A stretch of DNA of 64,000 nt from Tetraselmis striata (taxonomy: Eukaryota > Chlorophyta > Chlorodendrophyceae > Chlorodendrales > Chlorodendraceae): the NCBI GenBank assembly GCA_006384855.1, contig VCJN01001302.1, forward strand, positions 20,743-84,742, read 5' to 3'. Below the pieces are notes generated by a model that was given only the letters and a program-made list of their open reading frames with translations, did no database searches and had not been told where the DNA came from. A program made the translations under genes and the position numbers. This document shows positions 48,706-59,538 of the stretch, piece after piece; the first letter of the stretch is position 1; every line of letters starts with the position of its first letter.

Positions 48706-51410
48706 ATGTCGTTCCTGGGCATGGGCGGCGCGGCCTCCCTGCAGCCCACCTACTTCGAGCTGCTGGCCGCCGAGCGGCTGACGCCCAGCCTGAAGGCCGC
48801 GGTGGTATATACGCTCTCGGTGCGGGCCCCGCCCCTTGCCGCTTGTCCCCCCCCCCCCCCCCCCCCCTTCTTCCCCAGCACGGCACCAAGTCTTTCTGTT
48901 GCACAGCAGAATAAAGTCGCTGGCGACGACTTATCCACGATATTCGCTATATCACGGCTACCGACGGCGTCGCATCATGACTTCAGAAGTTGTCTTCCGG
49001 TTTTATATGAACGACCCCCCCCCCCCCCCCCCCCCAACCCTCCTCTGCGCAGGTGTTTTCGCAGCGGTATCCCTGGCTGCACCGCCTCCTGGACGCGGAG
49101 GACGAAGTTTTTGGGCTCCTGCTGGCGCTGCTGAACGCACAGAGCCTGCGCGCCTCATCCGCCACCTTCGCCGAGGCGCTGTACGGCATGCAGCGCGTCC
49201 GGGCCGGCGCGGCGGGAGCGGGCGCGGAGGCCGGCGCGGTGCCCCCTTCCGGCGGCCTCAGCCGCGCCCAGTTGCGCGGCTCACTACTCGCGTCGGTGCG
49301 CCGCGCCGCCTGTGCGCCGCCCGGTTAGTGGTGGCTTCTCCATCGGCGGGACTCTCCGCAGACCGCCGATGTTGGGGACGGCGGGACGTCCAGCTGCGCC
49401 ACCCTTTATTTATTCTCAGCACGCTTTAATGCGCATCCGGCTTACTTGAAGCTAGGCTAGGCCGGAGAGCACTGCCCGCTCGGGCCGCTCGGCGTCAGGC
49501 ACTGAGGGTGCTGTGGCGGCCGCGCCAGGTGCTGCTGCCGTACTTGGGCGCCAAGCTGGACTCGCTGCAGCGACGGGCTGCCGCAGCGGGTGGGGGGCGG
49601 CTGGGCGGGCTGCAGGTGGTGCGCTACCAGGAGTCCCAGCCGCAGGTGTACCTCCTGCTGCCTGATGACCGTCCCCCCCCCCCCCCCCCGCTTGCCACCC
49701 TGCTCTCTCGTGCGGGATGCCTGATGGAACTTGCATGTCAACCATTCATCCTCCTCCTCCTCGCTCCCCCTCTGCGCCAGCATCCAATGCAGCAAGGCCG
49801 CCAGCGGGCTTGCGGGAGGGGGGGGGGGGGGGGGACTCCTGTCCACCCAGCTCATGAAGCTCCCCCGCTCCCCCCCCCCCCCCCCACCACCACGGGCAGA
49901 CGGCCGCCCCACGCGCGGTGTCACGGCGGCAGCAGCTCCTGCTGGTCGCGCGCTGGCTGTGCCCCTGGCTGCGCGCGGGCGTGGAGGGCGCCAGCGCCAC
50001 ATACCAGATGGCGTACCTGCTGGGCGCCACCCGCTTCTACTCGCCTGTCCTGCAGGCTCTCGGGCTGACGCTGGGCCGCGTCTCAGGCACCGACATGGTT
50101 CGCGTCCCCCCCCCCCCCCCCCTTCTGCTGCTCTCCTACTACCTGCCCCCTCCCCCAGGCGCTGCCACAGTCACTGCGCAATGCCTGCGGGATTTACAAC
50201 AACCGCCAACTCAACTGAGACGACACATGCACAGAAGTGGATGCTCTTTTCCGCGCCAAACAAAATGATACCAAACGGATGCCGTAGACCGCGAAACCGG
50301 TGCCGAGCGACCCGAATGTCTCCAAGTTGAGCTTTCAAGTTGATTGCTTATGAGTTACTGCGCCGGCGCTCTTACATCCAATCGTAGCACCGACATTTCC
50401 AGTGTGCTGAACGGACGCGTCCTACTGCGCTCTCGGTGACAAGGTGCCGCGCATTCATGGTGCATCGCCTGCGTCCTTACATGCACGCGTACGAAGGTGT
50501 GGCGGTTCGTTTGAGTTCGACATCGGTCAGTTACTGTGCTGGTCGCCACGTTCCAAGTGATAGCTCGAGAGGGTAGTACGGCCTAGACGCGGCACGATGT
50601 TGACAAACGGGGCACTTTTTAGACGCGTATTGGATTGCGGCGTCATGCAGTCCCACGCAGCCGCAGAAGTGGACAAGACAAGGCAGGCGCGTCTTTTTCC
50701 ATGACTACCCGTCTGTGACTACGCGTCATTTCTAATGACAAGGGAGGCGCGTCGCTTGATAAATGCCGCCGTGCCATGCGGGCAGCCAATGGTTGCTGAA
50801 GTACAGTACTTTCTCGATACATCGGCTCGGCCAGCAGAGTTGTCCAGTCATCGATATAACATCATTGCCCTATCGGCGCTATAATCATCAATGGATGAAT
50901 GACGCGGATAGGTGCAATTACTACATGGATTACGTTGGAATATTGGGTGAATATTGATGTTCATGGCTCGATTAACATGTTCGATTAATTGCGGGAGGCA
51001 ATTTCCAGCTATACCTACAGAAGCTGGAACGAACAGCCCCTGAAATGTAACGCACATTCGGCGGCACCTCCTTCGCTGCGCCCCCCTCCCAACGCAAGAA
51101 TCCCCCCTCCTCCCCCTTTGCTTCTCTCTGTTCGTCCACTTCGTGCCACTGCCCCCCCCCCCCCCTCCGTCAGATGGCCCGGGATCAGGCGCGGCAGGCT
51201 TCGCGCAATGCGGCGCTGGCCGCTGCGGCAGCTTCGGGGTCGGCGCCGGTGCGCTGGCTGCGGGCAGGATGGGTGCGCGGCGGCGCGCTGCTGGCGGACC
51301 ACGGACACAGCCTTCTCATCCTCTCCCTCTTCTCCTTCAAGTTCCTGGACTGGTGGTACACAGCCGCGGAGCCCGAGCTGCAGCGGTACGCCCCCCTCCC
51401 CTTTGCCCCC

Positions 51411-51442
<32 letters not shown>

Positions 51443-52450
51443 CCTTCTCTTCCGTCCTCGATACACCGACATCCACCCACCAAAGAGAGCACAGCCAGAG
51501 CTCTCTCTTAATTGGTGAGCATATGTATGTTTTGCTCCGAAACCATGCCGTAATCTATCGAAACACCGGCTCCTGCGGTTGACAAGGCGCCAGCTGCATG
51601 CCAAGATGTAGCCCCCTCCCCATTGGCTCAGCAGGACTGCGCCATCCTGAGTGCTTACCAAATACTGAACAGCGGTGGTCTAGATGTCGCAGGTGGGGAC
51701 ACTTACAGCGCGCGCAAGAGGGGGAGAGAGAGACCGTAGTAAATGTAGGACCACCGTCTTGCGGCATGAAGCGTTGAAGGTAGCTAAAGGGCACGAACGC
51801 GCTCCATTTTGACGATACGTGTAGCCGCTGCGGGTGCTAAATGAACGTATGATGATAAATCTACGCACGCGCAAGGGGTCAGCTCTATGTTGAGGTTATT
51901 TAACGAAAGTTAGTTAGTCAGGATATATTAAAACATGTAGTTGGGGGTGCCCCCGCGTCCAAGCCAACACTAGTGTCAGGTTCCGTGTTCTGACATCAAA
52001 TTGTATTATATGATATCAAGTATTGTATCACACACGCGACTAACAGCGGTTACCAGCAGCTTGTAAGTGTACCCCCCCCCCCTACCCAAAAACCCTCCCC
52101 GAATGCCTTGATCACATCACCAATGCAACAAAGTCTTAACCTTCCGGCTGCTCCCCCCCCCCCCCCCCCCGCCCCACCAACTTATGTTGGTGTGCAGGAG
52201 CAAGCGGTTGCCGCCTCCTCCGCCTCCGCCGCCCCCGTCCACAGCGCCCGGTGGCATCAGCCTGCCGGTAGACCCCTCCCTGTGCCCCCTCTGCCGCGGC
52301 CCGCGCGCCAACCCGGCGCTCTTGGCCGTCAGCGGCTTCGCGTTCTGCTACCCCTGCATCTTCCGCCACGTGGCGCAGCATGGCCGGTGCCCCATCACGC
52401 ACCTGCCGGCCCGGCAGGACCACATCCGCAGCCTGTACGAGGACAGCTGA
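48706..52450 (+). CDS. PEX12: peroxin-12, RING-type component of the peroxisomal import ubiquitin ligase
   Basis: Six exons (48706-48819, 49053-49295, 49529-49645, 49900-50097, 51174-51385, 52198-52450) give 378 aa, close to the usual size. Family landmarks: N-terminal QPTYFELLAAERLTPSLKAA, DAEDEVFGLLLALLNAQSLR, FAEALYGMQR, LLPYLGAKLDSL, YLLGATRFYSPVLQALGL and a Leu/Phe-rich membrane segment ending FLDWWYTA. The C-terminal RING begins CPLC and runs through GFAFCYPCIFRHVAQHGRCP (Cys324, 327, 345, 348, 359). As in known PEX12, the RING lacks the second full set of zinc ligands. Established role: with PEX2 and PEX10 it forms the peroxisomal membrane complex that ubiquitinates PEX5 for recycling. 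Nine consecutive Pro precede the RING. Introns carry prominent poly(C) tracts. ATG context is GCC ATG T. Confidence 0.96.
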
Positions 52451-53316
52451 GCGGCCACCTCCAGCGGCGCCCGCACTTGCGCGGGTGCGCTGCGCACCGC
52501 TCTGCCGCCCCTCTGATGTCCCGTGCATCACCGCGGACCGGGTCCGCCTTCACCGTGAGCACCGCCCCACTGCTCGATCTGCGCCGCAGTCTGCGCCAAT
52601 CGCAGAACAACACTCCCACGTTCTGTTCAACTGACCCTCAGGTAGCGCATCTGGCGGCCAGGGCGTTTTTGCGAAGTCGCTCTGACCCCCGAAGATGGCT
52701 GAATCCCGTGTATATGACGCAATGTTACGCCAAAGCGCCAGCGCCTGCCGTAAGTATATAGCGCCTGCTGTACCATGGGTTTTAGGGTCTGGCCGCGGCA
52801 TTACTGACTGTCATCTCCCCGGAAGTCAAGGCGCATGAAGCATCGGTGATTGGTAGTTACTAGTTAGGCCAATTTCTTGCGTAATTGCCAGGCGTGCGTT
52901 GTTGGCCAGGGAACAAGGGGCTGACGTACGTCCGGACCCGTGCCAATAGGCTCGCCGTATCATGGCAGCAACCAGGCGCCAATCCCATGCCCCTTGCTCC
53001 TCCAGGGGCTCCGCTAGGGGTGACAATGGCGAGACGATGGAACCCTCAAAAGGAACATGCACGAAACCTAGCCTGCAGGCTGAAGCAGTAAAATCAGTGG
53101 CCAGCATGCATGGACGCCAAAATTTGAAATCCAAGCTGAGATGAAATAGTCTAATCAGATCATGCCGCTGCTGCTCTGCGCTGTGCAGTATATCTAGAAG
53201 TAAATACCCGCAGGCTCCGTATGTCAGCTGAACTTCAAGCAGGCATGTCACCAGTCAAGTGATATATAAACGTCGTACGGTGATAAGATCAACGTCAGCT
53301 TGCTCGAAGATGTTCA
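52451..53316. other. intergenic, downstream of PEX12
   Basis: Presumed PEX12 3' UTR then unassigned DNA. A 141-aa open frame on the - strand (52826-53251) has no recognisable domain or splice context and is not called. Confidence 0.5.
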
Positions 53317-53320
53317 GTGT

Positions 53321-53390
53321 AAGGATACCGCGCAAAACGCACCAGGCACTGGGTACCCACATGGGGATTTGTGTGGTACACATCCTTACA
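53321..53390. repeat. 70-bp repeat, copy 1, with inverted ends
   Basis: Starts AAGGATACCGCGCAAAACGC and ends ACATCCTTACA. Extended by a few bases, its ends GTGTAAGGAT (53317-53326) and ATCCTTACAC (53382-53391) are perfect 10-bp inverted repeats, so the unit can fold as a hairpin. A second copy lies exactly 240 bp downstream. Confidence 0.93.
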
Positions 53391-53560
53391 CTCAACCCCC
53401 CCCCATAGGATGGAGGACCTCCTCCAGCAACGTTTTGGCTTGGATTCGGTGGCGATCCGCATTGGCCGGGTCGTCCAACATTGCGGGATATCATATCATA
53501 TTATATGTTTCTCCGTGGGATCGAACCCGGATCCAATGCGTGCGTAGAAGCACCAACTTT

Positions 53561-53630
53561 AAGGATACCGCGCAAAACGCACCAGGCACTGGGTACCCAC
53601 ATGGGGATTTGTGTGGTACATATCCTTACA
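53561..53630. repeat. 70-bp repeat, copy 2
   Basis: Same orientation as 53321-53390 and identical except for one C to T change. The flanks on both sides differ, so the similarity is confined to the 70-bp unit. Confidence 0.93.
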
Positions 53631-53881
53631 TTCAGCCACACCCGTGTAATGAATGTAATCGTGCAAAAGTATTCCCAATAGTATTCCCAAATGGTTCCGT
53701 AGCACTTGTTGATGATATCGTACACAGCGATACCGCTACAGTGTTTTTGCGATCAATCGATTACCCGTATTCGTGCCGGTTTGCCACAAGGACAATCCCG
53801 TGAGGTTCCCTCACTTTATTTGATCGGCCTAATTTATACGACCATCATGGTACGTGTAAGGATTTCAAGATACAGTGACAC

Positions 53882-53951
53882 TACCTCTATAATGAACATC
53901 CGGGGCCCCTTCCCCCTGTTTCACTATGGGGGTGGGTTCATTATAGAGGTA
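53882..53951. repeat. 16-bp perfect inverted repeat, 38-bp loop
   Basis: TACCTCTATAATGAAC (53882-53897) is the exact reverse complement of 53936-53951. The loop contains GGGGCCCC. A related half-site, GGTTCACTATAGGGGTAGGT, follows at about 53994. It could be a small foldback element or a footprint. Confidence 0.85.
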
Positions 53952-54430
53952 TGAAGTAAAGTACTAAGACGCACGTTTCTGCCCCCTCCCTCGGTTCACT
54001 ATAGGGGTAGGTTCACGATGGGGGCATTAATTTTTTCTGCAATGTCACGGAATATATGTATGCTTTCATATATACAGATATATATGCGTATGTTTATATA
54101 TGTTTATATACATGTAAGCTTACATCTAATGCCGGTTTATGCGACAGATTATTATATCCGCATTGATTCATGTGTAGCGTCAAATAAAACGCAGACCCTT
54201 TTGTACGACGACAAGCTGTTGTTGCTACGAGTACTACTGACTCGGAGGGGAAAGTTGAGAGACCAGACGGGAGCCGGTGTGGCGGGGCACCACCGTGATC
54301 AAGATATAGTCCCTCGCCACCTGAGAGGGTGCTTGTAGTGTGTTCCCATGTGGGATGAGCTGCATGGGCTTGGCTGTTTCTAGCTATGTGAGATCGTTTC
54401 ATATGGACCTGGCATGGGAGTGAGCTCCGC

Positions 54431-55480
54431 GTGGTGGAACAGCATGCCGACCCCGCGACAGCCCATGTTTGTACATATATTATCTCGAGGTACGAGCTAC
54501 GAGAGGTCGCTGCCGGGTCGCGGCATGGCCCCACTGGTTGGAAGCCAAATCATCCTGCCCTGGACAGAGCACAACCTCGTCACTGTTGGAGTGCGCTGGT
54601 GGGAGCGGGCATGTCCCACTTGGCCATACGGGGCGGCAAGCTCTTACTTGAGGCACGCATAAAGTTCCGGCGTGCAGGCCTGGACCAAACTTCCCCAGCC
54701 TGCCTCTGTAGCGGCCAGGCTTTGTGGGATAGTGGGAGGCCGCTGGCGCAGACGATGCGGTGGATATGTCTGAGGGCACGGGACCGGGCTGCATGGGCGC
54801 CGCTTCGACATGCGAATAATTTTGTCGATCTCTATGGGGACGCGCTACTGAACCTCCCGGCACCCGGCGACGCTCACTGGCGTGTGCAACATGATACCAT
54901 TGCGGACGCCTTTTGCGCTTAATGTGTTTACGATCTGGGCATCCATGAACGCCGAGAGATATGGACTACTTGTTCCAGCAGGCACTGCCTCTGGGCAACA
55001 CTGTACGCATGGGTGAACACATGCAAGGACATGGTGCCAAACGCAAAGCTCTCCCTCCCGGCGTTCGACATTGTGACCGGGAGCTATTATACCCGGGGCT
55101 TGAAGCCCACGCTGTTGGAAATCAAGATCCTGCGACACGGGGCCAAGTACAGTGCTGTGCCCCAGGCCATGGTGGTGGATCGGTTTGAGCACATCCTCCC
55201 GGGTGACATGCAACGGGTGTTGGCAAGGCGGGATGCAGCGTGGCACAACACGAAGCATGGACATGGCCCACTTCGAGACATCTTGGACATGTCGGAGTGC
55301 ACGGGCATGGTCTGGCACAGTGGGTGAGGTGACCAAGGAAGTTCGCCGCACGGTGCGCGGTCGGTGTCGCGTGCTTGGCCGCGGATCGGGGCGCCCTCTC
55401 ATCGCGGGGCACTTGGTGCACCACCGAGGCTCACCAGTAGGCTTTACTCGCAAGCGAATTTCCTTGGGGTTCTGAGTTTG
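54431..55480 (+). pseudogene. degenerate ORF, possible PD-(D/E)XK-type nuclease remnant
   Basis: Two open stretches in one frame (54431-54922 and 55013-55327) are separated by a single in-frame TAA with local frame ambiguity. The first has a CLCSGQ patch. The second contains PAFDIVTGSYY followed by KPTLLEIKIL, i.e. Asp, then Glu-x-Lys, the spacing seen in PD-(D/E)XK nucleases. No other part of a mobile element is evident here, but the surroundings are repeat-rich. The family assignment is a guess from one motif. Confidence 0.35.
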
Positions 55481-56184
55481 GTGGCTGCTCGAGAGCGTGC
55501 ACGCTGCCTCATCAGGCGGCGTCGATTCGCCCGTCATCCTGTTACCGAAAATGCACAGCGCGGCCAGACATCACCCTCGTACACACTACGTGCACGGTCG
55601 GGTGGCTCGGACTCGGCGCCGGGCCGCGTCGTGCGGGTTACATGCCACTTTTAAGCGGCTTGTGTTGATTTCCTAGTACTGATGTTCCTAGTATGTTATT
55701 ACTACCGTTGTTGAACTCACATGCGTACTACGCGGACTTCTACACTGCCTTCTCCACCGGCGCCGGATCGTTGTGGGCCCCGCGGGTTCCGGTACGATGC
55801 CCGCGCTGCACCCGGCATCCCAAGCCGTGCGCTCAACGTGTGCGCGTATGGCTCGCACCCCCCGCCTTCTAAGAATTACACCCTCACACTTATCCTTCCC
55901 ACTTTGCCGCGCTATATTGTTCGGTCGCGTTTCGCTTGTTACGCGGGTGATTTAGCATGATCTTGTCCGGCTTTGCTGACGAATGCTGCCAAAATCTTCG
56001 TATTGTAATTGAGTTAACATGAGTGCTTTGTACCAACATGCCGCCGAATAATGGTAAAACTAGTGCAATATAATACAACTACGACGAGGATATGCGCCGT
56101 GATGAAAATCTAATGAATATCTAGCACTGCCCATGAATTTCAGTAGGTTAAGTGAAACGTGGAAGGAAAACGGAGTCCGGGGGC

Positions 56185-56368
56185 GCTGCGTGTAACGCAA
56201 CGAAACTGGAAGATAGCATGCTCGGTTGTTACGGCTGCTTTTATGTCTTCTCGTGCTGCACCCAAAAGATCGCAACACGACCTAGTAACATGTACCACTT
56301 AGCAACAACGGTAGCTGGAAAAGCGGAAAGGAAAGGAGGAAACCCCATAAACGAGCTTAGGTCATTTC
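56185..56368. repeat. direct repeat flanking an ORF cluster, left copy
   Basis: Matches 59170-59380 in the same orientation, with indels. Landmarks are GTGTAACGCAACGAAACT, CTCGTGCTGCACC and GAAACCCCATAAACGA. The two copies bracket about 2.8 kb that contains the - strand ORFs at 57081-58079 and 58187-58711. Confidence 0.85.
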
Positions 56369-57080
56369 AACGTCGAGTCCAGTTTTGCCATTGATGGGCG
56401 AACGGACAGAGCGGTAGATTGACGAAGTGTGGGTATCGCTAGGTCACGAAGGGGGCACCGGGAAGGCCACCGCTGCGTAGTATTGTTGGAGTTGGAAGTG
56501 GCGGAGGGGCGCGATGTGACCGAAGAAGAACCACGCGCCAGGCGAAGGGAGGGCGTTAGGGTCGATCTAGTCCAGAGCGACGTCGGAGTTCGTGGGCCAG
56601 CCGCCTTGGTCACGAATGTGGGACAACGGAACTCAGATTGCGTTAGCAGCAAATGCTGCACCCTTGCGAGTTGCAAAGATGTGCGAGCTCTAGGATGTAC
56701 CGGCTGGAGTAGGGTTAGCACCGATGAGTCGAGCGGCCGTAGAGAACCGGTCCGACATTGTGGCGGCATTCAAAGATTTGGAATGCTCGCTCGGGGTGAC
56801 CGCCCAGAAGTATGTCTCGGCCAAGGCAGCATGGACTAGGGGACAGATTGTACGTTATCGATGAAGTGGTGCATGAGACGCGCGACGCGGGGGTGCTCTT
56901 ACACTGGAACGAGAAACACGTACAAGTCATCGGGGCCGCGCCGTCATCGTCCGGCACGCCCCTTCTCACGGTACACCTGCGGGGTAATGATCTTGTAGGC
57001 GTCGACATGCACGTCCCGCACTCGGCAGGACACGCCATTATGTCCCGTGGCAAAGAACATGAAGTTGACAACCGAGGCCA

Positions 57081-58079
57081 TCAGGGCTCGGTAGGCGTAC
57101 TAGTACTTGGGGGGAGAGTAGACACAATCGACTCGGCCCGCTCAACGAATTTGTAAGCGACATTAGCATGCAACGGGGCTCGCAAAGGGGCAGCCTCGAT
57201 GCAGCGTTGATTTAGCAGCAAGCCACGACGCGCAGCGGTGAGGTGCAGGTTGTGGTTAGCGATGGGGGTCGATGTTGTGCATTTCGAAGAACGTGTTGGT
57301 TGCTCACAGGTAGCGTTGAAACGATTTAGCCCCAATGTGACCCCACTCACCAATCTAAGCGACGTACCGGTCGATAGTAGCAGCGGTTGTCTCCATCGGG
57401 TTGATGTTCTCGGATGAGTCGTGTTAGAATTCCGCGAACCGAGACACGCTGCCGGCGTAGCTCTTGAGCGCCTGAGCGATGAGAGAGATGGAGAGTAGGT
57501 CGAGGGTCCGTTCTCCCAACTCATTGTCCGAGCCGAACGCTTCATGTATAGACGGGACCAAAGTAAAGCATCCCATGGAGCGACAGCTTCGGGCTCGTCA
57601 ATTACGTAAGTACGACGCTTGGCCGACGGACGAGTAACAAGGGGGCGGATCATTGTAGTAAAGTTCATTCGAGTAAAGTACTCGGCCGCGGCGGTTGGGT
57701 TGCCGGCGGTTGGTCGGTAATAATTTCTGGACGCAGTGAGGGAACCAATACGGGATTGCGGGGCAAGGTTTTGGTAGGAGGCCCGCCCCGCGCGCCTGTC
57801 GCGCTCGCAGCGCCTGTGACACTCGTAACGTACACGCGCGAAGGATGGTCGTTGCGAACCAGTTGTAACACGTAGTCGTGTAACAACCGACGGACGCAAT
57901 GATGAGATGGTACGGGAGGCGGATTGTTGAGCCGCCATGTGCAGGTGTGCGAATCGTTGAGCCGCACTCGGTTGTGGCTGTAAGAAGCGCCGCACCGAAG
58001 AAGGTCTTATAAAATGAAGTCTGTCAAGAGCGGCGGGGGCCGGTGGGCGGCGGGGGGGGGGGGGGGGGGTAATGGACAC
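57081..58079 (-). CDS. 332-aa ORF in a putative mobile element, function unknown
   Basis: Open frame rich in Arg, Thr, Ser and Pro with no recognisable domain. It lies between the direct repeats and immediately downstream of the ORF 58187-58711. It may be a shadow frame; the + strand also holds a 114-aa frame at 56812-57156 with plausible composition (DRLYVIDEVVHETRDAGVLL). I include it only because the region is otherwise unexplained. Confidence 0.25.
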   Translation of the reverse strand: MSITPPPPPRRPPAPAALDRLHFIRPSSVRRFLQPQPSAAQRFAHLHMAAQQSASRTISSLRPSVVTRLRVTTGSQRPSFARVRYECHRRCERDRRAGRASYQNLAPQSRIGSLTASRNYYRPTAGNPTAAAEYFTRMNFTTMIRPLVTRPSAKRRTYVIDEPEAVAPWDALLWSRLYMKRSARTMSWENGPSTYSPSLSSLRRSRATPAACLGSRNSNTTHPRTSTRWRQPLLLSTGTSLRLVSGVTLGLNRFNATCEQPTRSSKCTTSTPIANHNLHLTAARRGLLLNQRCIEAAPLRAPLHANVAYKFVERAESIVSTLPPSTSTPTEP

Positions 58080-58186
58080 AGGGCGCTCATTCCGCCGCTA
58101 AGCCGCCATGGTTTGTTGTGCGCCGCGGTCACCGAAAGGTGACCTCGCATTGCGCCAGCGCAGCTGACGAAAGGCGCCCCACGCCG

Positions 58187-58711
58187 TCACTCGTGCTCAC
58201 CTTCGAGGCCACGCCCGCAACCGCCGCCACGTCCACACCCGCGCCCGAGTCCAGCGAGCGCCGCCGCCGCTTGAGCAGAAGCGGTAGCTTTTGCCTTGAT
58301 GACGACCGTCGCCTCGAGGGCACGACGCTTGTAGTAGTCCTTTATCAGGTCCCCAAAAGTCGCAGAACCCAAATAATCGGCGGTAGGCTGAAAATGACGG
58401 GCCCGCACTACGTCCAGTAGCACACCTTGGTCACCGTGCATACACTTGATCTCGTTAAGCCTTCGCATGAAGGCTAGACGAAAGCGAAACGCCTTTTCGG
58501 CGTGATTCCGGGCGCGCACGTCGTAGGGGATGAAGTCTTGATTAGCAGTAGGGACGTAAGGTAGCAGCTCATCGAGGGCCACGAAAAGAGTTGCCATGTG
58601 GGCTCCAAAACGCGTCAGCCAAAGGTACTCCTCATGGGCCGGGAGACGCCGGTCATCATGCTTGAGGTAGTCGTTCTTTAGGTCGGTATTCAAAGGAAAA
58701 AGCCCAGGCAC
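58187..58711 (-). CDS. 174-aa ORF in a putative mobile element, gag-like composition
   Basis: Has convincing protein character: LKNDYLKHDDRRLPAHEEYL, FVALDELLPYVPTANQDFIP, then a basic and Ala-rich stretch and a Gly/Arg-rich end (GRGCGRGGGCGRG). A helical domain followed by an RGG-like tail is compatible with a retroelement nucleocapsid or other RNA-binding protein, but no family is recognised. Confidence 0.45.
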   Translation of the reverse strand: MPGLFPLNTDLKNDYLKHDDRRLPAHEEYLWLTRFGAHMATLFVALDELLPYVPTANQDFIPYDVRARNHAEKAFRFRLAFMRRLNEIKCMHGDQGVLLDVVRARHFQPTADYLGSATFGDLIKDYYKRRALEATVVIKAKATASAQAAAALAGLGRGCGRGGGCGRGLEGEHE

Positions 58712-59169
58712 CCGCTGACCGGTCGAACGGCCTCGTAACTAGACTTCGCTCTTTGCGTAGTAGCTCTGGCACCGCGAGGTAGTCGTCCTCGTCGCTCGCG
58801 GATTTTTCTCCGACACGGCCGCTCTGGGCTAGCTCTAGCAAGTCGGGGCGCAATGTGGCTCTCCTGCTGCCTATCGGTTGTCCCGCAACGCGCTTCCCGG
58901 AACCGGAGCCATGTGCTCCGTCTCCATCAACAACACGATCACGAGCCGCGTCAATTGGGCCAACGCGGATGTGAGCTCGCGCATCAATGCAGACAGGGCC
59001 TTCACGTGTGCTTGTAGCGATTAGAGCGTCGGCTCTGTGACGAGTTCTTCTCCATAAGGCAGGGTGACGCACGGACGTTCGGATGAGAATTTCACACACG
59101 GATGGTGTGCCGGGTGTGGTCTGAAACAACATGTGACCTTGCTCGCAACATGTTACGAGACATTTAATC

Positions 59170-59380
59170 GCTGCGTGCGTGTAACGCAACGAAACTAGAA
59201 CTTAGATGGCATGCTCAACTGTTACGGCTACATACTTTTATGTATACTCGTGCTGCACCAGTAGTGCGCACCGCCAGTGAGGCAACCAACCTAGTGACCC
59301 GTACCGCTTAGCCGAAACGGTAGTCGAAATAGCGGCTAGGAAAGGAGGCAGGAAACCCCATAAACGACATTAGATCATAT
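59170..59380. repeat. direct repeat flanking an ORF cluster, right copy
   Basis: Right-hand partner of 56185-56368. It is followed by a poly(G) run (about 59397-59419). If these are long terminal repeats they are short and lack obvious TG..CA ends. Confidence 0.85.
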
Positions 59381-59538
59381 CCATCAAATCGTCCCGGGGG
59401 GGGGGGGGGGGGGGGGGGGTGCTTGCAGGATAATATACGAGGACGCACGCGCGCCGCGACTATGCTACTTGGTACTACCGCCCGTACCAGTAGCCGGGAT
59501 GCGGGCCGCTTTTAGGTGGCTTGCTGTGTTGACTTTGT

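Noticed and set aside
52826-53251. 141-aa ORF on the - strand downstream of PEX12
   Set aside because: Plausible composition but no recognisable domain, no splice support and no repeat context.
53500-53550. tRNA-like T-arm (reverse of TGGGATCGAACCC)
   Set aside because: The T-stem does not pair over five bases and no matching 5' acceptor strand or anticodon arm was found within tRNA distance on the - strand.
56812-57156. 114-aa + strand ORF (DRLYVIDEVV...)
   Set aside because: Reasonable composition but overlaps - strand frames of similar quality; neither strand could be chosen, so it is mentioned only in the neighbouring entry.
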